From: Criblamydia sequanensis CRIB-18
GTDB lineage: Bacteria; Chlamydiota; Chlamydiia; Chlamydiales; Criblamydiaceae
Assembly: GCF_000750955.1 (NCBI RefSeq)
Contig: NZ_CCEJ010000011.1
Coordinates: 1 to 64,000, forward strand
Reading direction: 5' to 3'
Length of the DNA stretch: 64,000 bases
Shown: piece by piece, positions 56,322-64,000 of the stretch
Layout: each line of letters opens with the position of its first letter
Position numbering within the stretch: position 1 is the first letter of the stretch
Program-made: the position numbers and the translations under genes
Notes under the pieces: model-generated
The model's database searches: none
Told to the model about the DNA's origin: nothing
What the model saw: the letters and a program-made list of their open reading frames with translations, nothing else

Positions 56322-56870
56322 ATGAATCAAGTTTTGAGGTTTCATATACTGCTTGCGGCAGCTCTAATTTTTTTCGGATGCCAGTCTAAAAAAGAGGAAA
56401 GCGCACCACCGATTAAAAAAGCCAAAGCCATCCTTCTCCCAACAGAAGGAAATGAGGCGGTCGGAGAAGTTTATTTTGAAGAGACGGGAGAGGGGGTTTT
56501 GATAACAGCTGTCATCACCAAATTAAAAACCGGAAAGCATGGGTTTCATATTCATGAAAAAGGGGATTGCTCTGCAAAAGATGCAAGCTCGGCGGGCGCC
56601 CACTTTAACCCCGATAATGAGCCTCACGCAGGCCCATTAGACAAAAAAAGACATGTAGGCGATCTTGGTAACCTAGAAGCTGATGAATCAGGGGTCGCGC
56701 GCTATAAACGAATGGATAAAGTGGTGCAGCTAAATGGCTCAAAATCAATTATTGGAAGAAGCGTTATTGTCCATGAAAAAGAAGATGATTTTGTGACGCA
56801 GCCAACAGGAGATGCCGGCGGCAGGCTTGCTTGCGGGGTTATTTTACCCTTTGATGAAGAAGCCAAATAA
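56322..56870 (+). CDS. sodC: Cu/Zn superoxide dismutase lipoprotein, copy 2
   Basis: In this 182-residue protein the lipobox I-F-F-G-C is at about residues 16-20. All copper and zinc ligands are present: G-F-H-I-H-E, H-F-N-P, K-R-H-V-G-D-L-G-N, and V-I-V-H-E-K-E-D-D in place of the usual P-D-D. The C-terminal G-G-R-L-A-C-G keeps the guiding arginine, so this copy looks more conventional than copy 1. AGGGGAG lies 4 bases before the ATG. The pair is probably one transcript and ends at the strong hairpin 56880-56905. Confidence 0.94.
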   Translation: MNQVLRFHILLAAALIFFGCQSKKEESAPPIKKAKAILLPTEGNEAVGEVYFEETGEGVLITAVITKLKTGKHGFHIHEKGDCSAKDASSAGAHFNPDNEPHAGPLDKKRHVGDLGNLEADESGVARYKRMDKVVQLNGSKSIIGRSVIVHEKEDDFVTQPTGDAGGRLACGVILPFDEEAK

Positions 56871-56879
56871 AAAAAATTT

Positions 56880-56909
56880 AAATGCCCTCGCTCTGGAGGG
56901 CATTTTTTT
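56880..56909. terminator. Bidirectional Rho-independent terminator between sodC and miaB
   Basis: A perfect 10-bp stem (AAATGCCCTC, GAGGGCATTT) has a 6-base loop. A T-run (to 56909) follows on the plus strand, and an A-run upstream serves as the T-run on the minus strand. The stop codon of convergent miaB (56908) lies in the tail. Confidence 0.92.
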
Positions 56910-58245
56910 ATGCCACGCGAAGAGAATTTTTTTCTAAAGTTCCGCGTAGCGTTTGGTGGTTGAATCCATGGATGCGAACCGTTTGAAGAGTCCCGATAAG
57001 TTCTTTGGGCCCTTCAAACACGACATTTTTCCAGCAGCGTGTGCGCCCTTTTAAAAGGCCGTCATTTTTCATAGCTTCATTTTCAACAAGGATTTCAACG
57101 GATTTATCGAGAAATAATTGTCGGTGCTTTGCATAAATGCCTTCTTGAAGTTTTAAAAGCCTTTGAAGACGATCGCTTTTAACCTCTTCCGGAATGTCAT
57201 CCTTCCATCTCATGGCCGGTGTGCCTTCTCTTGGGCTATACTCAAAAAGGAAAGCGACCCCATACTCAATTTCTTTTAAGGCTTCATAGGTTTCGAGAAA
57301 CTCTTCCTCCGTCTCAGTTGGAAAACCGACTATAATATCTGTTCCAAAGACGACATCCGGGCAAATCTCGCGGAAAAGCCTGATTTTTTCAAAATATTGC
57401 TCCTTCGTGTAAATTCGATGCATTTTTTTCAAAATGCGATTCGACCCGGCTTGCAAAGGGAAATGAATGAATTCACAAAGACTCGGGAGATCTCTTACAG
57501 CTTCCATAAGCTCCCTTGTAATATCGATTGGGTGGCTTGTCATAAAACGAACTCTTTCAAGACCCTTAATAGCGTCCAATTTGTAAAGAAGGTCGTGGAA
57601 AAGACAATTCCACTCCGGGCAATCCTTGCCGTAGCTATTCACATTCTGTCCAAGAAGCGTGATTTCTTTGTACCCTTGATCGACAAGACGAGAAGCTTCT
57701 TCTATAATGTGGGAAGGATCGCGTGAGACTTCAGGCCCTCTTGTATAAGGAACGACACAGTAAGTGCAAAATTTATCACATCCTCTAATGATCGAAATGT
57801 GGGCTTTATGCCTATCTTCTCTTCGAGCTACTAAGTAATCAATTTCATGCTCGAACTTATTTGCTAAGCGAAACACTTTTTTTCGGGACGCCAAGACTTC
57901 ATCGATCACGTTATTTAATTCGTGGATATTATTAGTTCCTAGGACAAAGTCGATGCGAGGCAGTTTTTTAAAAAGAGTTTCTTTTTTTGCGTTTGCCATG
58001 CAGCCTGTGACGCCGATGATCGCTTCTTTTTTTAAAGTCTTTCCGAGTTTGCCGATTTTTCCCAAAGCCTTGCGCTCCGCAAGGTCGCGAATCGAACAAG
58101 TATTAAATAAAAGAAGATCGGCCTCATCCTCACTTGCTGTTTCTTCAAGACCGCGCTCTTTTAACATCCCTGCCATGACTTCAGTATCAAGTTCATTCAT
58201 TTGGCAGCCGTATGTTTTCACAAAGAATGTTTTTGGGTTGTTCAT
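56908..58245 (-). CDS. miaB: tRNA (ms2i6A37) methylthiotransferase MiaB
   Basis: This 445-residue radical SAM enzyme methylthiolates i6A37 in UNN-decoding tRNAs. The N-terminal UPF0004 domain has V-K-T-Y-G-C-Q-M-N, N-T-C-S-I-R and V-T-G-C-M-A. The radical SAM site C-D-K-F-C-T-Y-C is near residue 155. The Q-N-V-N-S-Y-G block and a C-terminal TRAM domain complete the family plan. It is convergent with the sodC pair. The 357 bp ahead of its start, shared with rplM, carry promoters for both directions. Confidence 0.96.
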   Translation of the reverse strand: MNNPKTFFVKTYGCQMNELDTEVMAGMLKERGLEETASEDEADLLLFNTCSIRDLAERKALGKIGKLGKTLKKEAIIGVTGCMANAKKETLFKKLPRIDFVLGTNNIHELNNVIDEVLASRKKVFRLANKFEHEIDYLVARREDRHKAHISIIRGCDKFCTYCVVPYTRGPEVSRDPSHIIEEASRLVDQGYKEITLLGQNVNSYGKDCPEWNCLFHDLLYKLDAIKGLERVRFMTSHPIDITRELMEAVRDLPSLCEFIHFPLQAGSNRILKKMHRIYTKEQYFEKIRLFREICPDVVFGTDIIVGFPTETEEEFLETYEALKEIEYGVAFLFEYSPREGTPAMRWKDDIPEEVKSDRLQRLLKLQEGIYAKHRQLFLDKSVEILVENEAMKNDGLLKGRTRCWKNVVFEGPKELIGTLQTVRIHGFNHQTLRGTLEKNSLRVA

Positions 58246-58602
58246 TGGACTCTCTTTAAATCTTTTGAAAGTCTATGATCATATACTCTTTTAGGCAAAA
58301 AAAAAAGCCTCTTTATAGAATTTCTTTAGGGATAACGCCCAAGGCTAGCCTTAAAATAGACAAAAATTTTCGATAGATTGTAAACATTTTATTTTATTCC
58401 AGGGTAAAAGGGTGTTCTAAAATATTTATTTTACTTCTCTATTTTAAAAAGAGCGTCCATAGCGATTTTATCCCACTATTCATTCTTACAGCGCTTTTTT
58501 TACGATATATTGAGTAAATAAGTTGGCAAAAAATCGAAAAGAACTGTATGATTGTGGACTATTGAATTAAAGAGATTAAACAAATCGTTAGGATTTACGA
58601 CA
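58246..58602. other. Divergent intergenic region miaB/rplM
   Basis: No gene is visible. It contains two small inverted repeats (AGGC, ten A, GCCT near 58292-58309, and AAGGCTAGCCTT near 58341-58352) and the promoter of rplM listed separately. Confidence 0.6.
58523..58552 (+). promoter_or_regulatory. Sigma-70-type promoter of rplM-rpsI
   Basis: TTGGCA (58523-58528) and TATGAT (58547-58552) are separated by 18 bases, each one or two changes from the consensus. Transcription would start about 58559, leaving a leader of roughly 45 bases before ATG 58603. It also shows that a frame opening upstream of 58603 is not coding there. Confidence 0.7.
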
Positions 58603-59061
58603 ATGACAGCAAAAAAAGAAAAAGCGATGTTGCATGAGACGCTTCTTTTAAAAAAGGAGCCCAGTGACGTTAACTGGATTTTAATCGATGCAGAAGGCAA
58701 AACGCTTGGTAGACTTGCAGCTGAAGTAACAAAAATTTTGCGAGGCAAACACAGGCCTACTTTTACACCAGGTGTTGACCTTGGCGATGGCGTTATTATT
58801 ATCAATGCTGAAAAGGTTTATACAACAGGAAACAAGGGTGCCCAAAAAATCTATAGACGCCATACCGGCTATCTTGGAAATATGAGGGAAGTTCCTTTGA
58901 ACGTTGTGCTTGCACGTGACCCGCAAAGACCAATCACGCAAGCTGTAAAGGGAATGATGCCAAAAACGCGTCTCTCAAATGCTCAGTTAAGACGTCTTCG
59001 TGTTATTGCTGGTAGCGAACACGGGATGGAAGCTCAGAAGCCCATCCAGGTAAATATTTAA
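58603..59061 (+). CDS. rplM: 50S ribosomal protein L13
   Basis: The 152-residue protein contains the L13 features W-I-L-I-D-A-E-G-K-T-L-G-R-L-A, L-R-G-K-H-R-P-T-F-T-P, G-D-G-V-I-I-I-N-A, R-H-T-G-Y-L-G and M-L/M-P-K-T-R-L-S. It binds 23S rRNA early in assembly. The ATG at 58603 follows an AGGA site and the promoter at 58523-58552. The N-terminus is about 15 residues longer than in E. coli. rpsI follows 22 bp downstream, the usual two-gene operon. Confidence 0.97.
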   Translation: MTAKKEKAMLHETLLLKKEPSDVNWILIDAEGKTLGRLAAEVTKILRGKHRPTFTPGVDLGDGVIIINAEKVYTTGNKGAQKIYRRHTGYLGNMREVPLNVVLARDPQRPITQAVKGMMPKTRLSNAQLRRLRVIAGSEHGMEAQKPIQVNI

Positions 59062-59070
59062 ATTGTGAAG

Positions 59071-59076
59071 AAGGAG
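59071..59076 (+). promoter_or_regulatory. Ribosome site selecting the TTG start of rpsI
   Basis: AAGGAG lies 7 bases before TTG 59084 and 10 before a second TTG at 59087. No ATG is available at the N-terminus, so rpsI uses TTG. Confidence 0.7.
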
Positions 59077-59083
59077 TTTTGCT

Positions 59084-59473
59084 TTGTTGCAAGAATACGT
59101 AGACACAGGTAGACGCAAAACAGCCGTTGCGTCAGTACGCTTAAGATCCGGTACAGGAAAAGTTGACATTAATGGCAAAGCATTTGAAGAGTATTTTCCT
59201 CTCGATATGCAACGTAAATTAGCTTTAGCTCCCTTAGGAGTTGTAAATGTTACAGGACAATTCGATTTATTGATCCGTGTTAAAGGCGGTGGCGTTGAAG
59301 GACAAGCGGAAGCTGTTCGTCTTGGTCTTGCAAGAGCGCTTATCCAAGTTAATGAAGCTTTTAAACACGAATTTAAAGTTCTTGGATTCTTAACTCGTGA
59401 TTCCCGTATGAAAGAACGTAAGAAATACGGACGCGCTGGTGCCCGTAAGAGATTCCAGTTCTCCAAACGTTAA
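59084..59473 (+). CDS. rpsI: 30S ribosomal protein S9
   Basis: The 129-residue protein has [15 protein letters not shown] at the N-terminus, I-N-G-K, the [14 protein letters not shown] core and the basic tail ending F-Q-F-S-K-R, whose last Arg reaches the P-site tRNA. The start is TTG, supported by AAGGAG. It is the second gene of the rplM-rpsI operon and is closed by the hairpin at 59500-59526. Length matches the family. Confidence 0.97.
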   Translation: MLQEYVDTGRRKTAVASVRLRSGTGKVDINGKAFEEYFPLDMQRKLALAPLGVVNVTGQFDLLIRVKGGGVEGQAEAVRLGLARALIQVNEAFKHEFKVLGFLTRDSRMKERKKYGRAGARKRFQFSKR

Positions 59474-59499
59474 TTCAATTTTGGAATTTTTATCAGTTC

Positions 59500-59533
59500 A
59501 ACCTTTGAAGTATTACTTCAAAGGTTTTTTTTT
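59500..59533 (+). terminator. Rho-independent terminator of rplM-rpsI
   Basis: A 12-bp perfect stem (AACCTTTGAAGT, ACTTCAAAGGTT) with a 3-base loop is followed by a long T-run to about 59533. This is a textbook intrinsic terminator, 27 bases after the rpsI stop. The rest of 59534-59718 shows no gene. Confidence 0.93.
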
Positions 59534-59718
59534 GCTTTTTTATCCTAGACTTTTTCGAAATTCGCTTTTGTTCGGATAAAATCTGTTTTTGAGATTTTTG
59601 ATAATTTTGAAAATAATATAAGAGCATAGAATTGCAAAATTAAGTAAAAAAGAGCCTATTAAACAATCAAAGGCGAATTAACGAAAGAAATGTAGTTAAT
59701 TAGAGCGCCGGTTAAAGT

Positions 59719-60291
59719 TCAATTTAGAGAAAGGTCTTCCGGAATCATGGAAATGGTAGCGTACTTGCCCCCCATCTCGCGGAGAAGAGTTTGCCAAAGC
59801 TTATCATGAGGGATCTCGAAGATATGTCTTTGACTTGCGGGGTGCAAGAACCAGTGCCCGTCTAGAAATTCTCTTTCGAGCTGGCCTGCTCCCCAGCCTG
59901 AATATCCAAAACAAAGAAACATTTCAGGCCCTGTCGAGTCGGTAATCGATTCTTGTAAAAATTGTAAATCTCCTCCTAAATAAACATTCTGACAAACCTC
60001 AAGAGTCTGCTGAGGAATCTTACTTGAAGTGTGAAGAAGCATCATTTGGTTGGTTTGAACCGGGCCCCCGGCTCGAATCTCTACATGCGGATTGGCAAGT
60101 TCCTCAACATTAATGATTTCCTCTGGTAAATCAATAGATAGGCTTTTATTAATAACAATCCCGAAGGAGCCGTTCGGGTTATGCTCGCAAACCAGGACAA
60201 CTGCCCTAAAGAAGATTCCTCCCTCAATATCCGGGGTAGCTATAAGAAAAGTACCTTTTTGAATTTGAGCGTAAGGTAAACTTTCCATCAC
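59719..60291 (-). CDS. YqgE/AlgH family protein
   Basis: The 190-residue protein has the family features G-T-F-L-I-A-T-P, F[10 protein letters not shown], [14 protein letters not shown] and [14 protein letters not shown]. The biochemical function is not established. It lies 39 bp downstream of the mlaD-like gene on the same strand and may be its co-transcribed last gene. Confidence 0.93.
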   Translation of the reverse strand: MMESLPYAQIQKGTFLIATPDIEGGIFFRAVVLVCEHNPNGSFGIVINKSLSIDLPEEIINVEELANPHVEIRAGGPVQTNQMMLLHTSSKIPQQTLEVCQNVYLGGDLQFLQESITDSTGPEMFLCFGYSGWGAGQLEREFLDGHWFLHPASQRHIFEIPHDKLWQTLLREMGGKYATISMIPEDLSLN

Positions 60292-60330
60292 AAAAAGCCT
60301 TTGGTTTCTAACCTTCTTTAAGGTTATGGG

Positions 60331-61596
60331 TTATTGACAAAAGCAACTATTGCTGCAAGGGTCGAGTTCCGTTTCTAAAACTCTAAAGTCATTAAGTTGA
60401 GTATTATACATCTTTAAGTACTCTTCAACTTCGCCTATTCTTCTTAAGAGTTCACTAAATACCTTATTGAATTCAAGATTCTGGATAAGGCAAGGATTCA
60501 TAGTACAAGTACCTGTTTCATCTAATACCATAGTGACTCGAGAAAGGGAAGTTGCGATTTGATCAATTTCATCATTAAAGAAATTTCTAAATTCTTGCGG
60601 AGTGCAGAGTTTCATTAATAGGTTAAGTCTGCGAGCTCTTAAACGCTGCCAATTCTTATCTAAATGGAATAAGATCCCATAATGATTGACATCATTCATC
60701 AGAGTTTCACCTTTTGCTAGAAGAGAAGAAAGCTGTAAGTAAAGTTCATCACCAACAAGAACCCTTCCGACAGTTCCTCGTCCAAGAGAAATATCATGAA
60801 CAATTTGTCTTGCATCTCCGGCTAAGACAAAAGCGTGATCCATTGTGGAGTTTAATGTTTTGGCGGAGGCTTTAAATTCGGCAACCGTTTCCTCAATTTC
60901 AGGCCATAAGTCGATGACATCTTCTGTTATCGTCTCTAGATTCTTTGTGAAAGCTTCGACACTATTTAGCGTATTATCCAATTTTTCAGGTTGATTTAAA
61001 GTGGTTGTAATTTCTCCAAGATTTGCAAAAGTTTGCCCGATATTTTCGATAACGGAGTTATCTTTAACCGCATTTAAAGTGCTGATGATGCCATCGAGAG
61101 CTTCTTCAAATTTATCGGAGAGTTCTTTGAACTCCTTTAAAGTTTCTTCAACCCCGCCTGACTCATCGGCAAAAATAATATCTTTGCTTGTTAATAGTAT
61201 TAAGGGTTCGCCTTCCCTAGGTGGTTGAGGACGAATATTTACAGAGCGTTCACCAAGTAAACCTGAAGTTCTTAGGGCTATTTCATCGCTATTGAACACT
61301 TCAACGCTTGAGTCAAGAGTAAGGGTCAGCTCGTAGGGGTAAACAATGCCGTTATGGGTAGGCCTTGGATCTTCTTCACCTAGAATTTCTCGGATTTCAA
61401 TGACTTCTCCAACCGCTCTTCCGCCAAAAGTGACACGCGTTCCAACAGTCACCTTGTCAATATTGGCGAAGCGAACTTTTAAGCTTCTGCCATCATCACC
61501 AACTGTAGGGTGTATGAATAAAAGAATAAAAGCTATCAGTGTGGCGGCTGCTATAACAAACACACCGATCATCATGTTTTTTGTATGGTCGACCAT
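60331..61596 (-). CDS. MCE-domain lipid transport protein (MlaD-like)
   Basis: The roughly 421-residue protein has one N-terminal membrane helix (M-M-I-G-V-F-V-I-A-A-A-T-L-I) followed by an MCE domain (R-F-A-N-I-D-K-V-T-V-G-T-R-V-T-F-G-G-R-A-V-G-E-V). A long helical region then spans about residues 150-280 and forms the periplasmic barrel in MCE proteins. The C-terminal tail is cysteine-rich (C-T-M-N-P-C, C-S-N-S-C-F-C), which is unusual. I start at ATG 61596: AGGGAG lies upstream, and a GTG at 61608 would overlap it. Third gene of the mlaE-mlaF-mlaD order, which moves lipids between membranes. Confidence 0.9.
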   Translation of the reverse strand: MVDHTKNMMIGVFVIAAATLIAFILLFIHPTVGDDGRSLKVRFANIDKVTVGTRVTFGGRAVGEVIEIREILGEEDPRPTHNGIVYPYELTLTLDSSVEVFNSDEIALRTSGLLGERSVNIRPQPPREGEPLILLTSKDIIFADESGGVEETLKEFKELSDKFEEALDGIISTLNAVKDNSVIENIGQTFANLGEITTTLNQPEKLDNTLNSVEAFTKNLETITEDVIDLWPEIEETVAEFKASAKTLNSTMDHAFVLAGDARQIVHDISLGRGTVGRVLVGDELYLQLSSLLAKGETLMNDVNHYGILFHLDKNWQRLRARRLNLLMKLCTPQEFRNFFNDEIDQIATSLSRVTMVLDETGTCTMNPCLIQNLEFNKVFSELLRRIGEVEEYLKMYNTQLNDFRVLETELDPCSNSCFCQ

Positions 61597-61611
61597 TCTA
61601 GTATTCACTCC

Positions 61612-62367
61612 CTAATGAGATAAAAACATGCTCTCTGAAAAAGCGGCATTTTCGAAAAATCCCTGGATTTGAGGATCCTTATTTTTAAAAAATTCTTCCT
61701 TGGGCGCAAAATGAGCCAGCGCTTTATTATAATGCAACGTTAAGTAGTCGCCGACTGTCCAAGCAGATTTTAAGTCGTGTGTCACAACAATTGAAGTGGC
61801 TTGAAGCTGCTTTTTGGTGGCGATGATAAGATTATTGATTTGCATGGAAGTGATCGGGTCAAGTCCTGTTGTCGGCTCATCATAAAGAATAATCTTAGGT
61901 CTATAAGCGATCACCCTTGCAAGTGCCGCTCTTTTTCTCATACCTCCTGATAGATCGGAAGGCATTTTTTCTTCCGTGCCGGAAAGTCCGACCATTTCAA
62001 GAGCTTCTTGAACCCGGTGTCTTATATCTTCTTCCGATAAATTTTTTTCGTGCTGCCTTAGATAGAAAGCGACATTATCACCAACTGTCATAGAGTCAAA
62101 TAATGCAGAGCCTTGAAAAAGCATACCCATTTGTTTTGTGATTGTATGCTTCTCCCTTCTTGGGAGCGTTAGAAGATTTTGATTATTGATTTCTATAACC
62201 CCGCTATCAGGGGTTTCTATACCAATAATTTGTCTTAGAAGAACACTTTTACCAACCCCTGATCGCCCAAGAATTACAACGGTTTGACCGTCTTTCACCT
62301 CTAAATTTAAGTTGTTCAAAACTTGATTGGAGCCATAGGATTTATTTAAATTTTTAACGACAATCAT
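61612..62367 (-). CDS. ABC transporter ATPase (MlaF-like)
   Basis: This 251-residue ATPase has Walker A G-R-S-G-V-G-K-S, Q-loop M-L-F-Q-G-S-A-L-F, signature L-S-G-G-M-R-K-R-A-A-L-A-R, Walker B I-I-L-Y-D-E-P-T-T-G-L-D-P and the H-loop V-V-T-H-D-L. The M-R-K-R form of the signature is typical of MlaF/Mkl ATPases. I chose ATG 62367, one base after the mlaE stop, instead of a TTG 18 bases upstream. GAGAGG lies about 10 bases ahead. It should drive the permease encoded just upstream. Confidence 0.93.
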   Translation of the reverse strand: MIVVKNLNKSYGSNQVLNNLNLEVKDGQTVVILGRSGVGKSVLLRQIIGIETPDSGVIEINNQNLLTLPRREKHTITKQMGMLFQGSALFDSMTVGDNVAFYLRQHEKNLSEEDIRHRVQEALEMVGLSGTEEKMPSDLSGGMRKRAALARVIAYRPKIILYDEPTTGLDPITSMQINNLIIATKKQLQATSIVVTHDLKSAWTVGDYLTLHYNKALAHFAPKEEFFKNKDPQIQGFFENAAFSESMFLSH

Positions 62368-62368
62368 G

Positions 62369-63160
62369 CTAGTAGAGCCTCTCAAGATAGTAATTGATAT
62401 ACGAGTAGGAACTATTGAGCATCATAGTTAAGAAGAAGTTCGAGATTAATATGACGGAATAGCAAATAACGACGCTATTTGTGGTCGATAAGCCGACCCC
62501 GGCCGCGCCGCCTCTTGTCGTAAGGCCCTTGTAGCAGGAAATAGTCACAATAATGATCCCAAAAACAAAAGCTTTAGTAAGTCCGCTAAAAACATCAAAG
62601 TTGTTGATATGGATAGGCAAAGGATCAATAAAGCTTGAGGAGGGCATGCCATAGTAATGAACTGCTATTAAATACCCCCCAAGGATCCCCATAATCGAGC
62701 TAAAAATAGTAAGGAGGGGCATCATTATGGTTCCGCCTATAAAACGAGGGGCGACAAGGTATCTTAAAGGGTCTACCGTCATAGACCGCATCGCGTCAAT
62801 CTGTTCTGTCACACGCATAGTGCCAAGCTCAGCGCACATAGATGCACCCACTCTCCCTGTAACCATGAAGGCTGTCAAAACAGGGCCTAGTTCTACAAGC
62901 ATAGCTTTTGCTACCATGATTCCGGTAGCGCTAGCAAGACCTTTATCTTGTAATTGGAAAAAGGATTGAGCGGCTAATACCATTCCGGTTGAAAAGCCGG
63001 TAATTGCAACCACGGGAAGGGATTGTACTCCGATGGCATAAAATTGATCGCGGATAAGCCACCATTTTGGGGGACGTCTTAGAGAAACCCAAATGACTTG
63101 AAATATCAGTGTAATGTAATCGCCAAGGGCGACAAACGCGTCAGTAAACGAAAATTTCAT
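62369..63160 (-). CDS. ABC transporter permease (MlaE family)
   Basis: The 263-residue MlaE-type permease has an amphipathic start and about five to six hydrophobic segments. It contains the family blocks G-M-V-L-A-A-Q, A-K-A-M-L-V-E-L-G-P-V-L-T-A-F-M-V-T-G-R-V-G-A, the E-Q-I-D-A-M-R-S-M loop that couples to the ATPase, and Y-L-V-A-P-R-F. It is first of a three-gene operon (permease, ATPase, MCE protein). No MlaB or MlaC gene follows, which is common in non-proteobacterial versions. The 236 bp before its start hold the divergent promoter region with the small gene at 63397. Confidence 0.94.
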   Translation of the reverse strand: MKFSFTDAFVALGDYITLIFQVIWVSLRRPPKWWLIRDQFYAIGVQSLPVVAITGFSTGMVLAAQSFFQLQDKGLASATGIMVAKAMLVELGPVLTAFMVTGRVGASMCAELGTMRVTEQIDAMRSMTVDPLRYLVAPRFIGGTIMMPLLTIFSSIMGILGGYLIAVHYYGMPSSSFIDPLPIHINNFDVFSGLTKAFVFGIIIVTISCYKGLTTRGGAAGVGLSTTNSVVICYSVILISNFFLTMMLNSSYSYINYYLERLY

Positions 63161-63396
63161 GTTTCAATCTAATACTTTTCACTAAAAATATCTTAGTTAA
63201 CTTTATGGTTAAGCTGCAAGTAAGAACGTGAAGAAATCTTTTTAAATTAATTTTATTACTCACAATCAAGACTTTCCTTAAAGGAAAGAGCTCTTTCAGA
63301 AAAATTATTTTTGAGTTTTCTTTTTCTGTTTTAATTTTTATAATTCTAATAATTATATTTTTTTAACTGACATTTTTCATAACAAAAGAGAATTAA

Positions 63397-63660
63397 ATGA
63401 AGGTTGTAAATTCTGCCCAAAATGATTTTCAAGAAGGACTTTACTCCACTTTTGATTTGGATGATTTAGGGCTTCAAAAAAAGAGCAAATTTGCAAATCT
63501 AAGAGGCTGTTGTAATTTTGATATAACAAAGATTCAGCAAGTGTATATCGATTTCAAAGTGAACCTGAGAAACACTTATATCATCATTGCCGGCGTTTTA
63601 GAAGAAATTGATACCCAAGCTCAAGAAAGAAAGAGCAAAGTTAATGCTAAAGAAGAATAA
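63397..63660 (+). CDS. Small hypothetical protein
   Basis: This 87-residue protein is not one I recognise. The middle has V-Y-I-D-F-K-V-N-L-R-N-T-Y-I-I-I-A-G-V-L-E-E-I, a probable helix or short hydrophobic segment, and the tail is charged (E-R-K-S-K-V-N-A-K-E-E). A GAGAA-like stretch precedes the ATG. It stands alone and is divergent from mlaE. The gap after it (63661-63849) shows nothing that I can support. Confidence 0.55.
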   Translation: MKVVNSAQNDFQEGLYSTFDLDDLGLQKKSKFANLRGCCNFDITKIQQVYIDFKVNLRNTYIIIAGVLEEIDTQAQERKSKVNAKEE

Positions 63661-63849
63661 AGGACGTTTCTCTAACCCGCATGACAGAAAAACGACAGAT
63701 AAACGATAAAGGAATTACAATTTTCCCTATCTTGAAGAAGTTATTAAATTTCTTGTTTAAACCAATAAAATAAGTTAGTGCAGGGGGATGGCATTTACTT
63801 TAATTTCATCCGATTAAACTATAGCAGCATTATCACTTATTGAGTCTTT

Positions 63850-64000
63850 TTAGCTTAGAATACAAGCAGATTCAATCTCATCTGGATCTTCTTCCTGAGG
63901 TAATGGCTCCATCCTATTTTTAAACTCAAAGTGAGAGGCAATAATTTTAAGCCACTTTAGGGAGGAGTCTTTAGGAAGGCTTTCCGCAATTCTTAAGGCT
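63850..64000 (-). CDS. C-terminal fragment of a helical-repeat protein (cut by the window edge)
   Basis: The minus strand reads 49 codons from the edge to TAA at 63850-63852. The sequence contains A-L-R-I-A-E-S-L-P-K-D-S-S and K-W-L-K-I-I-A-S-H-F, the look of the TPR-like helical repeats (A-x-x-I-A-x-x-I-P-x-x) common in chlamydial proteins. An acidic tail with P-Q-E-E-D-P-D-E follows. The start and most of the gene lie to the right of the window. Confidence 0.55.
   Translation of the reverse strand, partial: ALRIAESLPKDSSLKWLKIIASHFEFKNRMEPLPQEEDPDEIESACILS

Noticed and set aside
57397-57726. 109-codon plus-strand frame inside miaB
   Set aside because: It lies opposite conserved radical SAM sequence, and its own translation shows no family features.
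58552-58602. N-terminal extension of rplM by 17 codons from a TTG
   Set aside because: It overlaps the -10 element of a good promoter, and L13 homologues begin near ATG 58603.

Overview
The window reads as chromosomal DNA of an amoeba-associated member of the phylum Chlamydiae (Parachlamydiales in the broad sense). The evidence is the low G+C, the many genes without a clear Shine-Dalgarno sequence, an F-box protein, several very large lineage-specific proteins, and a set of housekeeping genes (mdh, a D-amino-acid-dehydrogenase-like oxidoreductase, a PhnP-like hydrolase, hflX) that I recall as neighbours in Chlamydia trachomatis as well. A maltooligosyl-trehalose synthase among glycogen genes points towards Criblamydiaceae or Waddliaceae, where a trehalose-linked glycogen route has been reported. 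The family assignment is inference from memory.

Layout. 0-2.5 kb: an F-box/ankyrin-like candidate host-interaction protein, an unknown protein and a decayed gene. 2.5-16 kb: storage-polysaccharide enzymes (glgX, treY, malQ, glgP) interleaved with a MurG/MGDG-synthase-like glycosyltransferase, a YqeY protein and an FHA-domain protein. 15.9-17.2 kb: queE-queC (7-deazaguanine synthesis). 17.4-26 kb: mdh, citrate synthase, a membrane protein, an FAD oxidoreductase, a PhnP-like hydrolase, a TPP riboswitch ahead of an MFS transporter, and hflX. 26-34 kb: two tandem paralogous giant helical proteins. The second is split into two frames at a sequence that matches a -1 programmed frameshift site. 34-37 kb: an eroded region with an alpha/beta-hydrolase pseudogene, a coiled-coil protein and a 127-bp inverted-repeat-bounded element. 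37-52 kb: mtaB, an unknown protein and a 4,164-residue protein with ankyrin repeats, a putative cysteine-hydrolase-like module and a DUF3638/DUF3645-like P-loop ATPase region. 52-58 kb: ligA, a zinc alcohol dehydrogenase, two tandem lipoprotein Cu/Zn superoxide dismutases, and miaB. 58-63 kb: rplM-rpsI, then yqgE and an mlaEFD-type lipid transport operon on the minus strand. The right edge cuts a minus-strand helical-repeat protein.

How the genes fit together. GlgP and GlgX dismantle glycogen, MalQ rearranges the resulting maltodextrins, and TreY isomerises malto-oligosaccharide ends towards trehalose. Mdh and citrate synthase feed a TCA cycle. MtaB and MiaB modify A37 in two tRNA classes, and QueE/QueC supply the queuosine precursor. 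The accessory layer (F-box, FHA, giant DUF3638-like and tandem giant proteins) is where new biology is most likely. The strongest candidates are the frameshift site at 30544-30550 and the module shared by the FHA protein and the giant protein.
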